From NCBI GenBank assembly GCA_030512335.1, contig JAULSU010000002.1:5766001-5830000 (forward strand): 64,000 bases of DNA. The letters are read 5' to 3'. Positions 43,309-53,629 of the stretch are shown here, one piece after another. The notes under the pieces were generated by a model. It had not been told where the DNA came from and ran no database searches. It saw only the letters and a list, made by a program, of their open reading frames with translations. The stretch's first letter is position 1; each line of letters starts with the position of its first letter. The position numbers and the translations under genes are program-made. The DNA comes from Immersiella caudata. Taxonomy: Eukaryota > Ascomycota > Sordariomycetes > Sordariales > Lasiosphaeriaceae.

Positions 43309-46300
43309 ATGGCCGCAAATGTCACCATCAAGGCTATCGACTCCAGCACGGTGTGTAGCTCAAACGATCACCGGTTTGGAAATTATCACGGCTCACAGTA
43401 GCTGACACGGAACCAGGTCCATCAAATCCAGTCGGGCCAGGTCATTGTTGACTTGTGCTCGGTAGCGAAAGAGCTCGTGGAAAATAGCATCGACGCGGGG
43501 GCAACCAACATTGGTGAGGAATAAGTCTGCAGCAAAACAGCATCCGCAAACTAACAGGTGACAGAGGTCCGCTTCAAAAATCAGGGACTAGATGCCATCG
43601 AGGTCCAAGACAATGGCTCCGGCATCTCGCCTCAAAATTACGAGACCCTCGCCCTGAAGCACTACACGTCCAAGCTTTCATCCTATGATGACTTGACGAC
43701 ATTGCAAACGTTTGGCTTCCGCGGAGAGGCGCTGTCCTCGCTTTCAGCCCTGTCTCGCTTATCCATCGTCACATGCACCCAGCAAGAGGCTCCCCGCGCA
43801 AAGCGGCTCGAGTTCGAGGCGTCCGGGAAACTCAAGGGCACGAATGTGGTCTCGGGGCAGAAGGGAACGACCGTATTCGTTGAAGACCTCTTCCGCGCCC
43901 TGCCTGTTCGCCGTCGCGAGTTGGAGAGGAATATCAAGCGGGAATGGGGCAAGGTCATCAACCTGCTGAACCAGTATGCCTGCGTGCAGACAGGGATAAA
44001 ATTCACAGTCTCGCAGCAGCCGACCAAGGGGAAGCGGATGGTGATGTTCTCGACGAAGGGGAATCCCACTACCCGTGAGAATATCATCAATGTTTTTGGT
44101 GTCAAGACGGCAAATGCGCTGACCCCGTTGGACTTGAGGCTGGAGTTGAAGCCTACGGCTGGCCCCGGTAAAAAGGGCAGTGCCGCGGGCGAGGAGAGTG
44201 CCACAGAGGTGCGGGTACTGGGGCATGTGTCGAGACCATCGCACGGGGAGGGTCGGCAGACTCCTGATCGGCAGATGTTTTATGTCAATGGACGGCCCTG
44301 TGGATTGCCTCAGTTCACGAAGGTCTTCAACGAGGTGTATCGGTCGTACAATGCTCCGCAGATGCCGTTTATTTTCGCCGACATACAGCTGGATACGCAT
44401 CTTTATGATGTGAATGTTAGCCCGGATAAGCGGACTATTCTGCTGCATGACCAAGGTCAGATGCTTGACAACCTCAGGGAGTCGTTGATCGAGTTGTTCG
44501 AGACACAGGATGTGACGATTCCTGTGGCGGCAACGCCCGCTGCGAAGCTCACGCCGTTTAAGAGGGCGGGAGCGAGCATCGGGACGCCGGCATCAGCTCA
44601 GAGCAATGACAAGAGGGCTACTGTGGATTCGACGCAGTCAACTGAAGGAGCAGATGAAGCAGAGGAGCCTCCTTCCAGCGGAGCTGAAGACCTGCTCTCC
44701 ACTGGTGAGGAACCGGACGCAAAGAGACCTGGGGGAACAGTAAACATGGCTCCCATTCTCGTATCCAAGAGATCGGGCATTCGGCCTATTGCTACAAGAT
44801 CAGCCGCGGCCAATGCGCAGGCATCATCGCTCATGTCGAGGTGGCTCGATCGGAAGGCCGATGCTCGGGAAGGGTCCAATCGCCCAGCGCTTGTGGTGCC
44901 CAAAAGCACAGAGGGCTCCGGGGAGAAAGCAGCAGAGAACGATCCAGGTAGAGTCGATGACCCGGCGCCCGAAACGCCAGCATCCCCTGAGGAGGACCTC
45001 TATGGTTACAGCGGAGATGAGAGGGAAGAAAGAACTGCTGAGGCTACAGAAAACTCTGGCGAAGAGGCCGATCTTCCTCGACAGGAAACGCCAATACTCG
45101 CCATTCCACCCCCATCTCAACCACCACTTCCGAGATCACAGCATGTCTCACCAATTCGACTCCCTAAGAGGGCGACCCAAGAGATTGCAACAATAACGAT
45201 AGGTGATGAGACTGTGACTGGAATCATTGGGTCGCCTGCTGCTAAGCGGTTGAAGGCGGGAGATTCTCCAGCTCGAAGTGGGCCAGCTCCATCCAGCAAA
45301 CAGGCCACTCGGTCGATGCCCGTACCCTCGTTTGGAGGACGGCTGTCTCAGCTCTTTTCTGCCACGGCGACTCAGAAGAGGAGTGGGGGGGATCTCGACA
45401 TTACGATGGAGGATGCGGAATTTCCTGTGGATGAGGAGGAGGACGAGGACGAGGACGAGGGACACGAAGAGGACGAGCAGGGAGAAGAGGACGAGCAGGA
45501 AGAAGATGACGAGCAGGAAGAAGATGACGAGAATGAAGATTCTCTATTTGTCAGCCAACGTGAAGAGGCCGACGAAGATAGCGGTGCAGAGCACGAAGAG
45601 GTGGAAGATGATGGGGGGGTTGCATTCGAAAGCCCAACTGCTCAGCGGACCACTCGGGCTTCTCGAGCTAAGAGCGACGAAGGGGGTGAAGCCTTGGACT
45701 CCCCAGGCGGTCACAGCCTAGCCGAGACGGTAGAGCCCCCGCCGTCGGATGTTGAGGAGGTCAACGATGATGATGACGCATACATCGACGAAGAGGAGAA
45801 GAAGGCCCAAGAAGACAAGAAAGTCCGGGATATGATCGACGCAGCCGAGGCAAAGGCACCAGAGCTGTCCGAGGACAACGAAAGGCGCTCAAAGATGCTG
45901 CTGAAAGGCCTGTCCAGGAGAAAAGACTCGGTCCTCAGCCTTGAACAACACGTCAAAGTCAGCTTAGGCTCTCTCCGCCAACAAGTCAGCAACTGGCAAT
46001 CTCACCTCCCCAAACCAGCCTCCAAACCTACCCCTGACGAAGCCGAAGAGCTCGACTCTGCCAACGCAGAAGAAAAACTCTCACTCAAAATCTCAAAATC
46101 TGACTTCGCCAACATGCGCATAGTCGGCCAATTCAACCTAGGTTTCATCCTCGCCGTCCGTGACGCCTTCTCCCAACCCTCCTCCTCACCAGAAACTCCC
46201 CGTGCATCCGACGATGACGAACTCTTCATCATCGACCAACACGCCTCGGACGAAAAATACAACTTTGAACGCCTCCAATCCACCACAGCCGTCCAATCCC

Positions 46301-46845
46301 AACGTCTCGTCCAGCCCAAAACCCTCGAACTCACCGCCATCGAGGAGGAAATCATCCTCGAGCACATCCCCTCCCTTGAACGAAACGGCTTCCAAGTCTC
46401 CGTAGACCAATCCGGCTCTCGCCCCGTTGGTTCCCGCGTCCAACTTTTGAGTCTCCCCCTTAGTCGTGAAACCACCTTCTCCGTCTCCGATCTTGAAGAA
46501 CTCATCTTCTTGTTGGGAGATAACCCCTCCAGCAACGCCACCACCGTGCCTAGACCTAGTAAGGTTAGAAAGATGTTTGCGATGCGGGCATGTAGGAGTA
46601 GTATCATGATTGGGCGCGCGCTGTCGCAGAGGCAGATGGAGAGGGTGGTGAGGCATATGGGGGAGATGGAGAAGCCGTGGAATTGTCCGCATGGACGGCC
46701 TACGATGAGGCATTTGTGTGGATTGGGAGGGTGGGATAGGAGGGGATGGAAGGAGGAGGATGTGGATGTGGGGGCGGTGGCGGTGGATGGGGATCTTGGG
46801 TGGTATGTTGATTGGGGGGGTTGGTTGAAGGGGAGGGGTGAATAG
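43309..46845 (+). CDS. PMS1: DNA mismatch repair endonuclease Pms1 (MutL homologue)
   Basis: Three exons, 43309-43350, 43417-43513 and 43565-46845, 1139 aa. The N-terminal GHKL ATPase motifs are intact: [12 protein letters not shown] (built across exon 2), DNGSGI and GFRGEAL. The exon-3 acceptor must be the second AG (before 43565), which gives [11 protein letters not shown]; the first AG breaks the frame. The C-terminal domain has the metal-binding endonuclease motif [12 protein letters not shown] (starting near residue 937) and [11 protein letters not shown] near 1087, so the nicking site is complete. A long disordered linker separates the domains and includes an almost purely acidic tract at about residues 669-705. 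With Mlh1 it forms MutL-alpha, which nicks the daughter strand after MutS recognition. Confidence 0.96.
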
Positions 46846-47636
46846 TGATCATGAGGGGTAGAATGTGCTTTGGTAAGGTGTGGTGGAAGTGTATTGGGAG
46901 ATACCATTGCAAATAGCGGGCGTTTGTTTGGGCGTTCAGCAGTAGAAAAAGGGATATAAATAAAACCTTTGGTAAGCATATTCAGGAGGGTTAACATTGC
47001 GATGATGTTTTACCAGAGGTTGACCAAACGGTCGAACAGACTATTGTCCACGAAGGGGCAACTGAGTGCTTTGTATATTTTGTAACCATTCATTTGCAAA
47101 GGAGAATGAAAGCATTCACAACTACCCATAACATAAGTAAATGTTTCCAAAACATCCCAATAATATTCACACAAGGCATTTCAGACAACTCAATCTCGGC
47201 CGATCCAAAATCTTCATTCTCATTCCCGCACAGGAGCACTATATCTAGGTATCTAAGTTGTACCGCGAAGAACCCGAGCCTCATCACATCTTAAATCCAG
47301 TGCATCAAACATTTAGTCCCTCATATCGTCCGCCCCCCGGTACAACACAACCCAGTCACCGTATCATTTCAATCGACCCTCACAGATCATTCGCCGATCC
47401 AACCCACCCGATCGTCCGTCCATCCCTCTCCAAGAACCAAACCGAACCGGAAAAGCCAAGCCAATTAAAAACAAAACCCATGACCTAAAAGCAAGATTAC
47501 TCCAGACTCGCGAAACCCACAATTACTACCAGAAATGCTTCCTTCTTTCCATCTTTCCGTCTTACACAACCCTCACAGTTCCAGGCTCTCATCTTCTTCT
47601 CCGCACCGCCTCTTTTCCGCTTCAAGCTCCCCTCAG
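46846..47636. other. Convergent 3' intergenic region
   Basis: Lies between the stops of PMS1 and the minus-strand membrane-protein gene. AT-richer than its neighbours; presumably both 3' UTRs. No gene seen. Confidence 0.55.
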
Positions 47637-49464
47637 TTACTCATCCACAGTCTCATACCTCCACCTGCCTCCCGCCCTACCCTCCTCCACAACCTTCCCG
47701 CTAACATGCCTCCCCCTCATTCCATTGCTGCCACTCCCAAGGTCATAATCGTTCCCGCTCGACACCTGTCTACCCACGCCTACATGACCATTGGCACCCC
47801 CGTCGAGCATGACCGGCGGCGTAGCTGGTCGTAGATCACCGTATGGCTTTGAGTAGAAGGCGCTGTCGGCCGTGATGGAGCTCACGCGGTTGAGTGTTTT
47901 CAAGCCTCCGTCGGCGATGTCCTGGGAGCCGGAGACGCGGCGGTCGTTGAGAGAGATGGCGGAGAGGATAGAGTTGCGGGCGCGGGCGAATGGAGTCTTG
48001 GGACGGCGTTGAGTGGGAGGCGAGAAGGAGGGTATGGGTTCGAGGGGTTGGGGAGTGTACTCGGAGGAGGTGTATTTGCTGGTGAATTCGATTTCGGGGT
48101 AGAGGGAGGAGGCGGTGGGGTGTTGGCGGAGGGGGTTGGGATGAGAGTCGTCGTCCTCGGGGTGGGCGGAGGTGGCGGCGGTGGTGTTGGTTGTAGGGCG
48201 GGAGCGATGGGGGTTGGAGTAGTCGTTGTTTTCGGTTTCGGAGTCGGAGTCGGGGGACATGTCATAGCGCTGGTCGAGGGCTTCGTAAGTGCGGCGCTTG
48301 GCGGCGGCGTTCATGGCCCGGGTGCGTTCTTGAGTGCGGTTGACGAGGGACTCGGAGGCGTACCAGGCTTCCGTGAACTTGGGGGCGCGGCCTTGACTGG
48401 GGGTTAGGACGGGGGTGGGAGGCGCGGAGGGGTTGGAGCCGATGGGGGGAGTGGGCTTGGCACGGATGGCCGAGCTGAGGTACGAGGGAATGGTGTCATC
48501 GGGGAGCTTGTATCCAGAGTAGGATGAGTCGGGCCGGGTCCGGGAGGAGGCGTTGTCGTCGAGAGGAACTTCGCTGTAGTTCCCGCGTGGAGGAGCCGAC
48601 ATGCGCTGGAGCTTGGCGTCGGTGGTGGAGTTTCGGGGCGAGTTGTTGGCGGAGACCTGATACTGCCGGCTGGGTAGGTCCATCCGAGAGTCGCGGGAGC
48701 CTTCGCGAGTATGCATGAAGGGCATGCTGCGCGGCCTAGGCACATCCTCGGGGGCAATGGTGGCGGGGTGGCGCTCGGCGGGGGTGCTCATGCGCTTCTC
48801 GGAGTCGGCGTAGACGGACGTGGCGACGGAGGACTTGCTCTTCTTGTGGCGACGAGCGGTGAGATGGCTCTCGAGGGGGTTCATGTCCGGAGGCATCATG
48901 GAGATACGGCGGAACATCACACCAAGATACAGCGAGATGCCAAGGGAGATGAGGTGAAGACCACCGGCGCTAATGAGGCCATAGTACACGGCCGGGATGA
49001 GACCAGAGAGCGCTTCCTTGTTGTTAAGCAGAGTCCCCCATTCCGTGTCCTCGCCGCTGCCATACTGATTGCGAGCGGACAGGCAGCCATAGGCGTATAG
49101 CGGCAGGATGGTCAGGTCAGTAACACCGGCGAATACATGGTAAGCAGAGGACGATCCAGGAGTCCGCCTTCCCGCCGGTCTGGAGTTGTGGTAGATGCCA
49201 TAACTGCAATGGACAATGGCAACAGCAATCTGTGAAAAATTAGCAAGCAAATCGAAATACGGATCAAATGAGACTCACCGTCGTTCTGAGGACCCATCCC
49301 GTGAGAGGCTCCACATTGTTGATTAGAATCATCAAGATCAAAAGGCCAAGGTTCGCAACGTGTTCAATGACTCTGAGCCCCAATTGCACCGCCCGCATGC
49401 CCTTGATCCATGCTTTGGTCTTCTGTCCCATTGTGACCCAATTCGACCGCCCACTTAGCACCAT
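47637..49464 (-). CDS. Multi-pass membrane protein with disordered C-terminus, unrecognised
   Basis: Two exons on the minus strand: 49464-49279 and 49229-47637, 592 aa. The 49-nt intron (GTGAGT...TCACAG) joins VLRTT to IAVAIVHCSYG. Four to five membrane helices are spread over the first ~185 residues: one at VANLGLLILMILI, one across the splice, one near AYHVFAGVTDLTILPLYAYG, and one or two near SGLIPAVYYGLISAGGLHLISLGISLYLG. The remaining ~400 residues are disordered, rich in Ser, Pro, Arg and Thr, with many phosphorylatable sites, and end in GGRWRYETVDE. This is a recognisable type of ascomycete hypothetical membrane protein, but I cannot name a function. An internal ATG (MGQKTK) 11 codons on is an alternative start. 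Its promoter region lies back to back with ARH1. Confidence 0.82.
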
Positions 49465-50348
49465 GTGAGCACTAGGACAGTCTGGTTAGCGGTGTCGTCC
49501 ATTGTTGACATTGATGCCACTGGAACGATGTCGCGGATGCTGCCGCAGCCCGCGCCGGTCTGGAATGCAAAAAACATACTCGGGATGGCGGTTGACCGCG
49601 ATGAGTGGCCCTTTTGGCTTCGATTTCGGGGCTTTTTTCTCATAGCTGGAACGGGTGACGGCCTTCGGGTCGAAAGTTTGGGTGGGGAAGCGATCATCGC
49701 CGTCGCCTTGGACGGACGAGTACATAAACGGCTGTCGCGAGCTTCCCATCTTTGCGACGCCTGCAACTGACGATTTGGTTCGAGTCGAAGTTCAATTGAA
49801 GATTGGGATCTCGCTGCTTCGTTTGTGACGTAGAGATGGAGAATTGCAACCCGAGTTCATGCTGACCAGCTGCAGCCCCCAGGGTGTTGGCTGCAACTGT
49901 GAAAATGCTGGCGTTGGCATGGCAACGGTGCAACGCTCAGCTGAAACTGCCGTGGCGCTGTGAGACAAACGCAGCAACTGACTCGGGACGCCATGGCATT
50001 AAAATAATAGCTCACGGTATATGGGTCAATTCTTCGATATCTCTTCTCCGAACCCCGGCATCGAATTGATTCGATGGTACCACGAATTCGTGAAAACAGA
50101 CGACAGGGTTGAAACGGTTGATGGCTGAGGCAGCAAAGGCTAAGGTAAGCTCCCTAGCTTAGGGAGCTTGCCCGCTGAAACAATCGCCAAAGCGGGTCCG
50201 CCACTGCTGACCGAAAACCCGACCCTCGGAGCTCATCCCGGCTCCGACGTCACCGCCGCACCTCATCGCCGCATCTCACAGCTGGCATCTCAACTTCACC
50301 CGCCGATTCTTCGGCTTCACATCGCATCCATCACAACCCGATCCTAAA
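49465..50348. other. Divergent intergenic region
   Basis: 884 bases between the membrane-protein gene and ARH1. It holds a perfect 10-bp inverted repeat at 50147-50169. The ORFs at 49465-49770 and its opposite-strand shadow have no family content. Confidence 0.5.
50147..50169. promoter_or_regulatory. Perfect 10-bp inverted repeat in ARH1 promoter
   Basis: AAGCTCCCTA, a 3-base spacer, then TAGGGAGCTT, 180 bases before the ARH1 start. It could be a dimeric factor site or an RNA hairpin in a long leader. No factor known to me fits. Confidence 0.4.
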
Positions 50349-51896
50349 ATGCGCCCCCTCACGGGCCTCCGGGCATCGCCCACCTGCCCCAAATGGCCTC
50401 TCACCCTCCGCACAAGCTTACATCCCTTCATCTCAAAACCCCCCTCAAAACCCCTCTCCACCAGCACCAACAACACCCCCCCCCGCATCGCCATCATCGG
50501 CTCCGGCCCCGCCGGCTTCTACACCGCCCACCGCACCCTCACCCGCCTCCCCACCTCACACATCGACATGTACGAAGCCCTCCCGGTCCCCTTCGGCCTC
50601 GTACGTTTCGGCGTAGCACCAGACCACCCCGAAGTCAAAAACTGCCAGGACACATTCACCAAGGTCGCCTCCCATCCCAATTTCACCTTTCTAGGGAACG
50701 TGAGCGTAGGGAATCCCTCGGATCATGACCACGGTGTGGGTGTCAGTTTGGGGAGTGTGATGAGGAATTACCACGCGGTTGTGTTTGCGTACGGCGCGAG
50801 TAGAGATCGGAAGTTGGGGGTGCGAGGGGAGGGGCTGAAAGGGGTGTATTCGGCGAGGGAATTTGTGGGGTGGTATAATGGGTTGCCGGCGTGCGCGGGG
50901 TTGGAGCCGGAGTTGGGGAGGGGGGAGGAGGCGGTGGTCGTGGGACAGGGGAATGTGGCGTTGGATGTGGCGAGGATTTTGCTGTCGGATGTGGATGTGT
51001 TGGCCAAGTTGGATGTACCGGAGCATGCGTTGGCGAGGTTGGCGGAGAGTAAGGTGAGGAGGGTGCATGTGGTGGGGAGGAGGGGGCCGTTGCAGGCGGC
51101 GTTTTCGACGAAGGAGGCGAGGGAGTTGATGCGCTTGGAGGGGTTGGCATTTCATCCGCTTGACAAGGGGCTCTTCCCGGAGGACTTGAAAACCCTCCCT
51201 CGAGCGTCCCGCCGTCTCAGTGAGATCCTCCTCAAGGGGTCGCCTACTCCCGTTAGCACCACTCCTGGAGGGAAATCCTGGTCCCTAGACTTCCTTCTCT
51301 CACCCTCCGCTTTCCTTTCATCTCCTGATTCCCCAGATCACCTCTCGTCAACAACCTTCACTCGAAACACACTCACCTCTCCCTTCTCACCTACCTCCTC
51401 CGTGGAACCACTCAACCCACCGGAGACCATCACCATACCCTCGTCAATCGCCTTCCGCTCAATAGGATACAAAGCCGCTCCCCTACAGGATTTCCAAACA
51501 GTTGGCATTCCCTTTGACGAAGGCCGGGGTGTAGTGAAACACGATCCCGCTGGGAGGGTTCAGCACACACCGCAGGATGGAGGAAAAGTGTTTCAGGGCC
51601 TATACTGCACGGGATGGGTCAAGACGGGACCTACGGGTGTTATTGCAAGCACCATGGGAGATGCGTTTGCGACGGGAGATGCCATTGTGGAGGATGCGGA
51701 GAGGTTATCAAACGAGGGGCGGATCAAAGGGGGATGGGAGGGTGTTTTGGCGGAGGAGAATGTGGCGAGGGAAAGGGTGGTGAGCTGGGAGGATTGGAAT
51801 CGGATTGATGGGGCGGAGAAGGAGAGAGGGAGGGAACTGGGGAAGGAGAGGGAGAAGATGGTTCAGACGGAGGAGATGTTGGAGGTTTTGAGGTGA
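50349..51896 (+). CDS. ARH1: NADPH:adrenodoxin/ferredoxin oxidoreductase, mitochondrial
   Basis: A single-exon gene of 515 aa. The first ~42 residues are basic and Ser/Thr-rich without acidic residues, a mitochondrial presequence. The FAD-binding Rossmann motif IAIIGSGPAGFYTA spans about 47-60, followed by YEALPVPFGLVRFGVAPDHPEVKN, diagnostic of the family. The NADP site is VVVGQGNVALDVARIL, and GWVKTGPTGVIASTMGDA lies near the C-terminus. Arh1 passes electrons from NADPH to mitochondrial ferredoxin for iron-sulfur cluster and heme A synthesis. Its stop is only 102 bases from the stop of the convergent ETF-alpha gene. Codon wobble alternates in blocks along the gene (C-rich, G-rich, C-rich, G-rich), although the protein is normal throughout. 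Confidence 0.95.
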   Translation: MRPLTGLRASPTCPKWPLTLRTSLHPFISKPPSKPLSTSTNNTPPRIAIIGSGPAGFYTAHRTLTRLPTSHIDMYEALPVPFGLVRFGVAPDHPEVKNCQDTFTKVASHPNFTFLGNVSVGNPSDHDHGVGVSLGSVMRNYHAVVFAYGASRDRKLGVRGEGLKGVYSAREFVGWYNGLPACAGLEPELGRGEEAVVVGQGNVALDVARILLSDVDVLAKLDVPEHALARLAESKVRRVHVVGRRGPLQAAFSTKEARELMRLEGLAFHPLDKGLFPEDLKTLPRASRRLSEILLKGSPTPVSTTPGGKSWSLDFLLSPSAFLSSPDSPDHLSSTTFTRNTLTSPFSPTSSVEPLNPPETITIPSSIAFRSIGYKAAPLQDFQTVGIPFDEGRGVVKHDPAGRVQHTPQDGGKVFQGLYCTGWVKTGPTGVIASTMGDAFATGDAIVEDAERLSNEGRIKGGWEGVLAEENVARERVVSWEDWNRIDGAEKERGRELGKEREKMVQTEEMLEVLR

Positions 51897-51997
51897 TGAC
51901 GGCTACGGATGTAAGAATACATGTGTTGAATGTCACACTGGGCCGTGAAGATGAGTGTAAATGGTTGTACAGTTTATTGTATAATAGAGCGGGAAAT

Positions 51998-53109
51998 CTA
52001 CGCCTTAGAGAGCTTCTCGGTAAGCTCCGGGACCTTGTCAAATAGGTCACCTACCAGCCCTACATCGGCAACCTGGAAAATAGGCGCGTCTGCGTCCTTG
52101 TTGATCGCCGCAATCACCTTGCTGTCCTTCATACCCGCGAGATGTTGAATTGCGCCGGAAATACCGACAGCCATGTACAGCTGCGGCGCCACCACCTTGC
52201 CCGTTTGCCCGACCTGCAGGCTGTTGTCTGCGTACCCACTGTCGACAGCAGCGCGCGAGGCACCGACGGCCGCACCAAGAGCGTCAGCCAGGGGGAGCAT
52301 GACGCGGTCAAACTCCTCCTTCGACTTCAGACCGCGACCACCCGAGACGACGCGCCCGGCCGTGGCAAGATCGGGCCGATCTGACTTGGCCAGATCCTCA
52401 GACACCCACTCAGTGGGGCTGTCAGCCTTGGGGTCGACGCCGTCCTCAATGGCCGCGGATCCTCTACCGATAGGGGCCGCAGGGAAGGCTGTGCCACGGA
52501 TGGTGATGATCTTGATGGGGTCGGAGGACTCAACGGTGGCAATGGCGTTGCCGGCATAGATTGGGCGCACAAAAGTCTTCTCATCCTCGATGCTGGTGAT
52601 GTCGGAGATTTGTTGAGAGTCGAGAAGAGCAGCCACGCGAGGCATCAGGTTCTTGCCGAAGGCTGTGTGGCTGGCGATCACATGCGTGTAGCCACCGTTC
52701 TTGATGTTCTCGACGAGGAGGGGGGCATAGTTCTCGGGGAGGCCCTGAAGTAGATAGTGGTTAGAAATCGAGCTCTGGGAACAGGGTCGCAAGTTTTGTT
52801 CACCTTGTCGTAGGCCCCATTTTCAATCGCAATGATCTTCTCGACGCCCTCGACCTTGGCCGCCTCCTCCGCAACCCCCTTGATACTGCTGCCGGCAACC
52901 AGGGCGTGGATGGGCCCGCCGAGCTTCTGCGCAGCGGTAATAGCGCTTAGAGATCCGGTGTTGAGCTTTCCATCCCTTTGCTCAAGAACGGCAAGTGCAG
53001 AGAGCAATCGGCGGAGCGCAGCGGGGGACGTGGAAAACGCGGGTGTTGCTATTCCCTGCACTCGGGGGCGCGTAAGAGCCGAGAGGACTCGGCGACCGGC
53101 CGGCAACAT
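51998..53109 (-). CDS. AIM45: Electron transfer flavoprotein alpha subunit, mitochondrial
   Basis: Two exons on the minus strand: 53109-52804 and 52744-51998, 350 aa. The intron (59 nt; donor GTGAAC, branch CTAAC, acceptor TTCAG) joins ENGAYDK to GLPENYAPLL. The first ~33 residues form a mitochondrial presequence (MLPAGRRVLSALTRPRVQ). The C-terminal FAD domain shows the ETF-alpha signature: GASRAAVDSGYADNSLQVGQTGK, YMAVGISGAIQHLAGM and INKDADAPIFQVADVGLVGDL. With ETF-beta it takes electrons from acyl-CoA dehydrogenases and delivers them to ETF-ubiquinone oxidoreductase. Length and both domains are complete. The 306-nt first exon starts at the only ATG in frame. Confidence 0.96.
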
Positions 53110-53629
53110 GATCACGGTTCCGATTGACGGCTTTGTGGACTGGGCGGAGGTCGGGGCGGGGTGGACGGTGACAGCGAGACTTCGCCTGGGACGATGATGA
53201 TGCGCTCAATCCATTGACGGGTTGCGCCGGCCCGAGGCAAGCAGGGATCGGGAACCGGGGACCGACCCTAACCCTGGGCGTAGCGGCCAGTCACGTGATT
53301 CCCAAATCTGGTCTTAAGGATGAGGTGGCCCGAGCGCCCGCAACTCGCCTCGCCTGGCAGCCTGGTGTCGCGAATATTTCTCCAACGCGACTCTCCATCA
53401 CGAACCAGCCCCCCCATGATATCGGCGCCGTCGCAATTCTGCGTTTCGCGCCAACCCGCATTTCGATTCCATCACCGAATTCCAACAGCGTTTGTGTCAA
53501 AATAATCAGCGAGACAATTGCGCACACCATACCGCCGGTTTCTCGTTTTAGCCTTCGCCAATCGGCGCTCTCCCGAAGCCAGTCCAGGTCGATCCATCCT
53601 CATTACTCTTGTCTGCTCCATCCGTCGCT
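53110..53629. promoter_or_regulatory. Divergent promoter between ETF-alpha and RSC8
   Basis: 520 bases between two divergent starts. It includes CCGAGG at 53232-53237 (CCTCGG on the ETF-alpha strand), 123 bases from the ETF-alpha ATG, which fits the FarA/FarB/CTF1 fatty-acid response core. No gene seen. Confidence 0.45.

Noticed and set aside
43558..43564. First AG acceptor (before 43558) for PMS1 exon 3, or a GTG start there
   Set aside because: That acceptor breaks the frame and loses NIEVRF. The upstream exons carry the invariant ELVEN motif.
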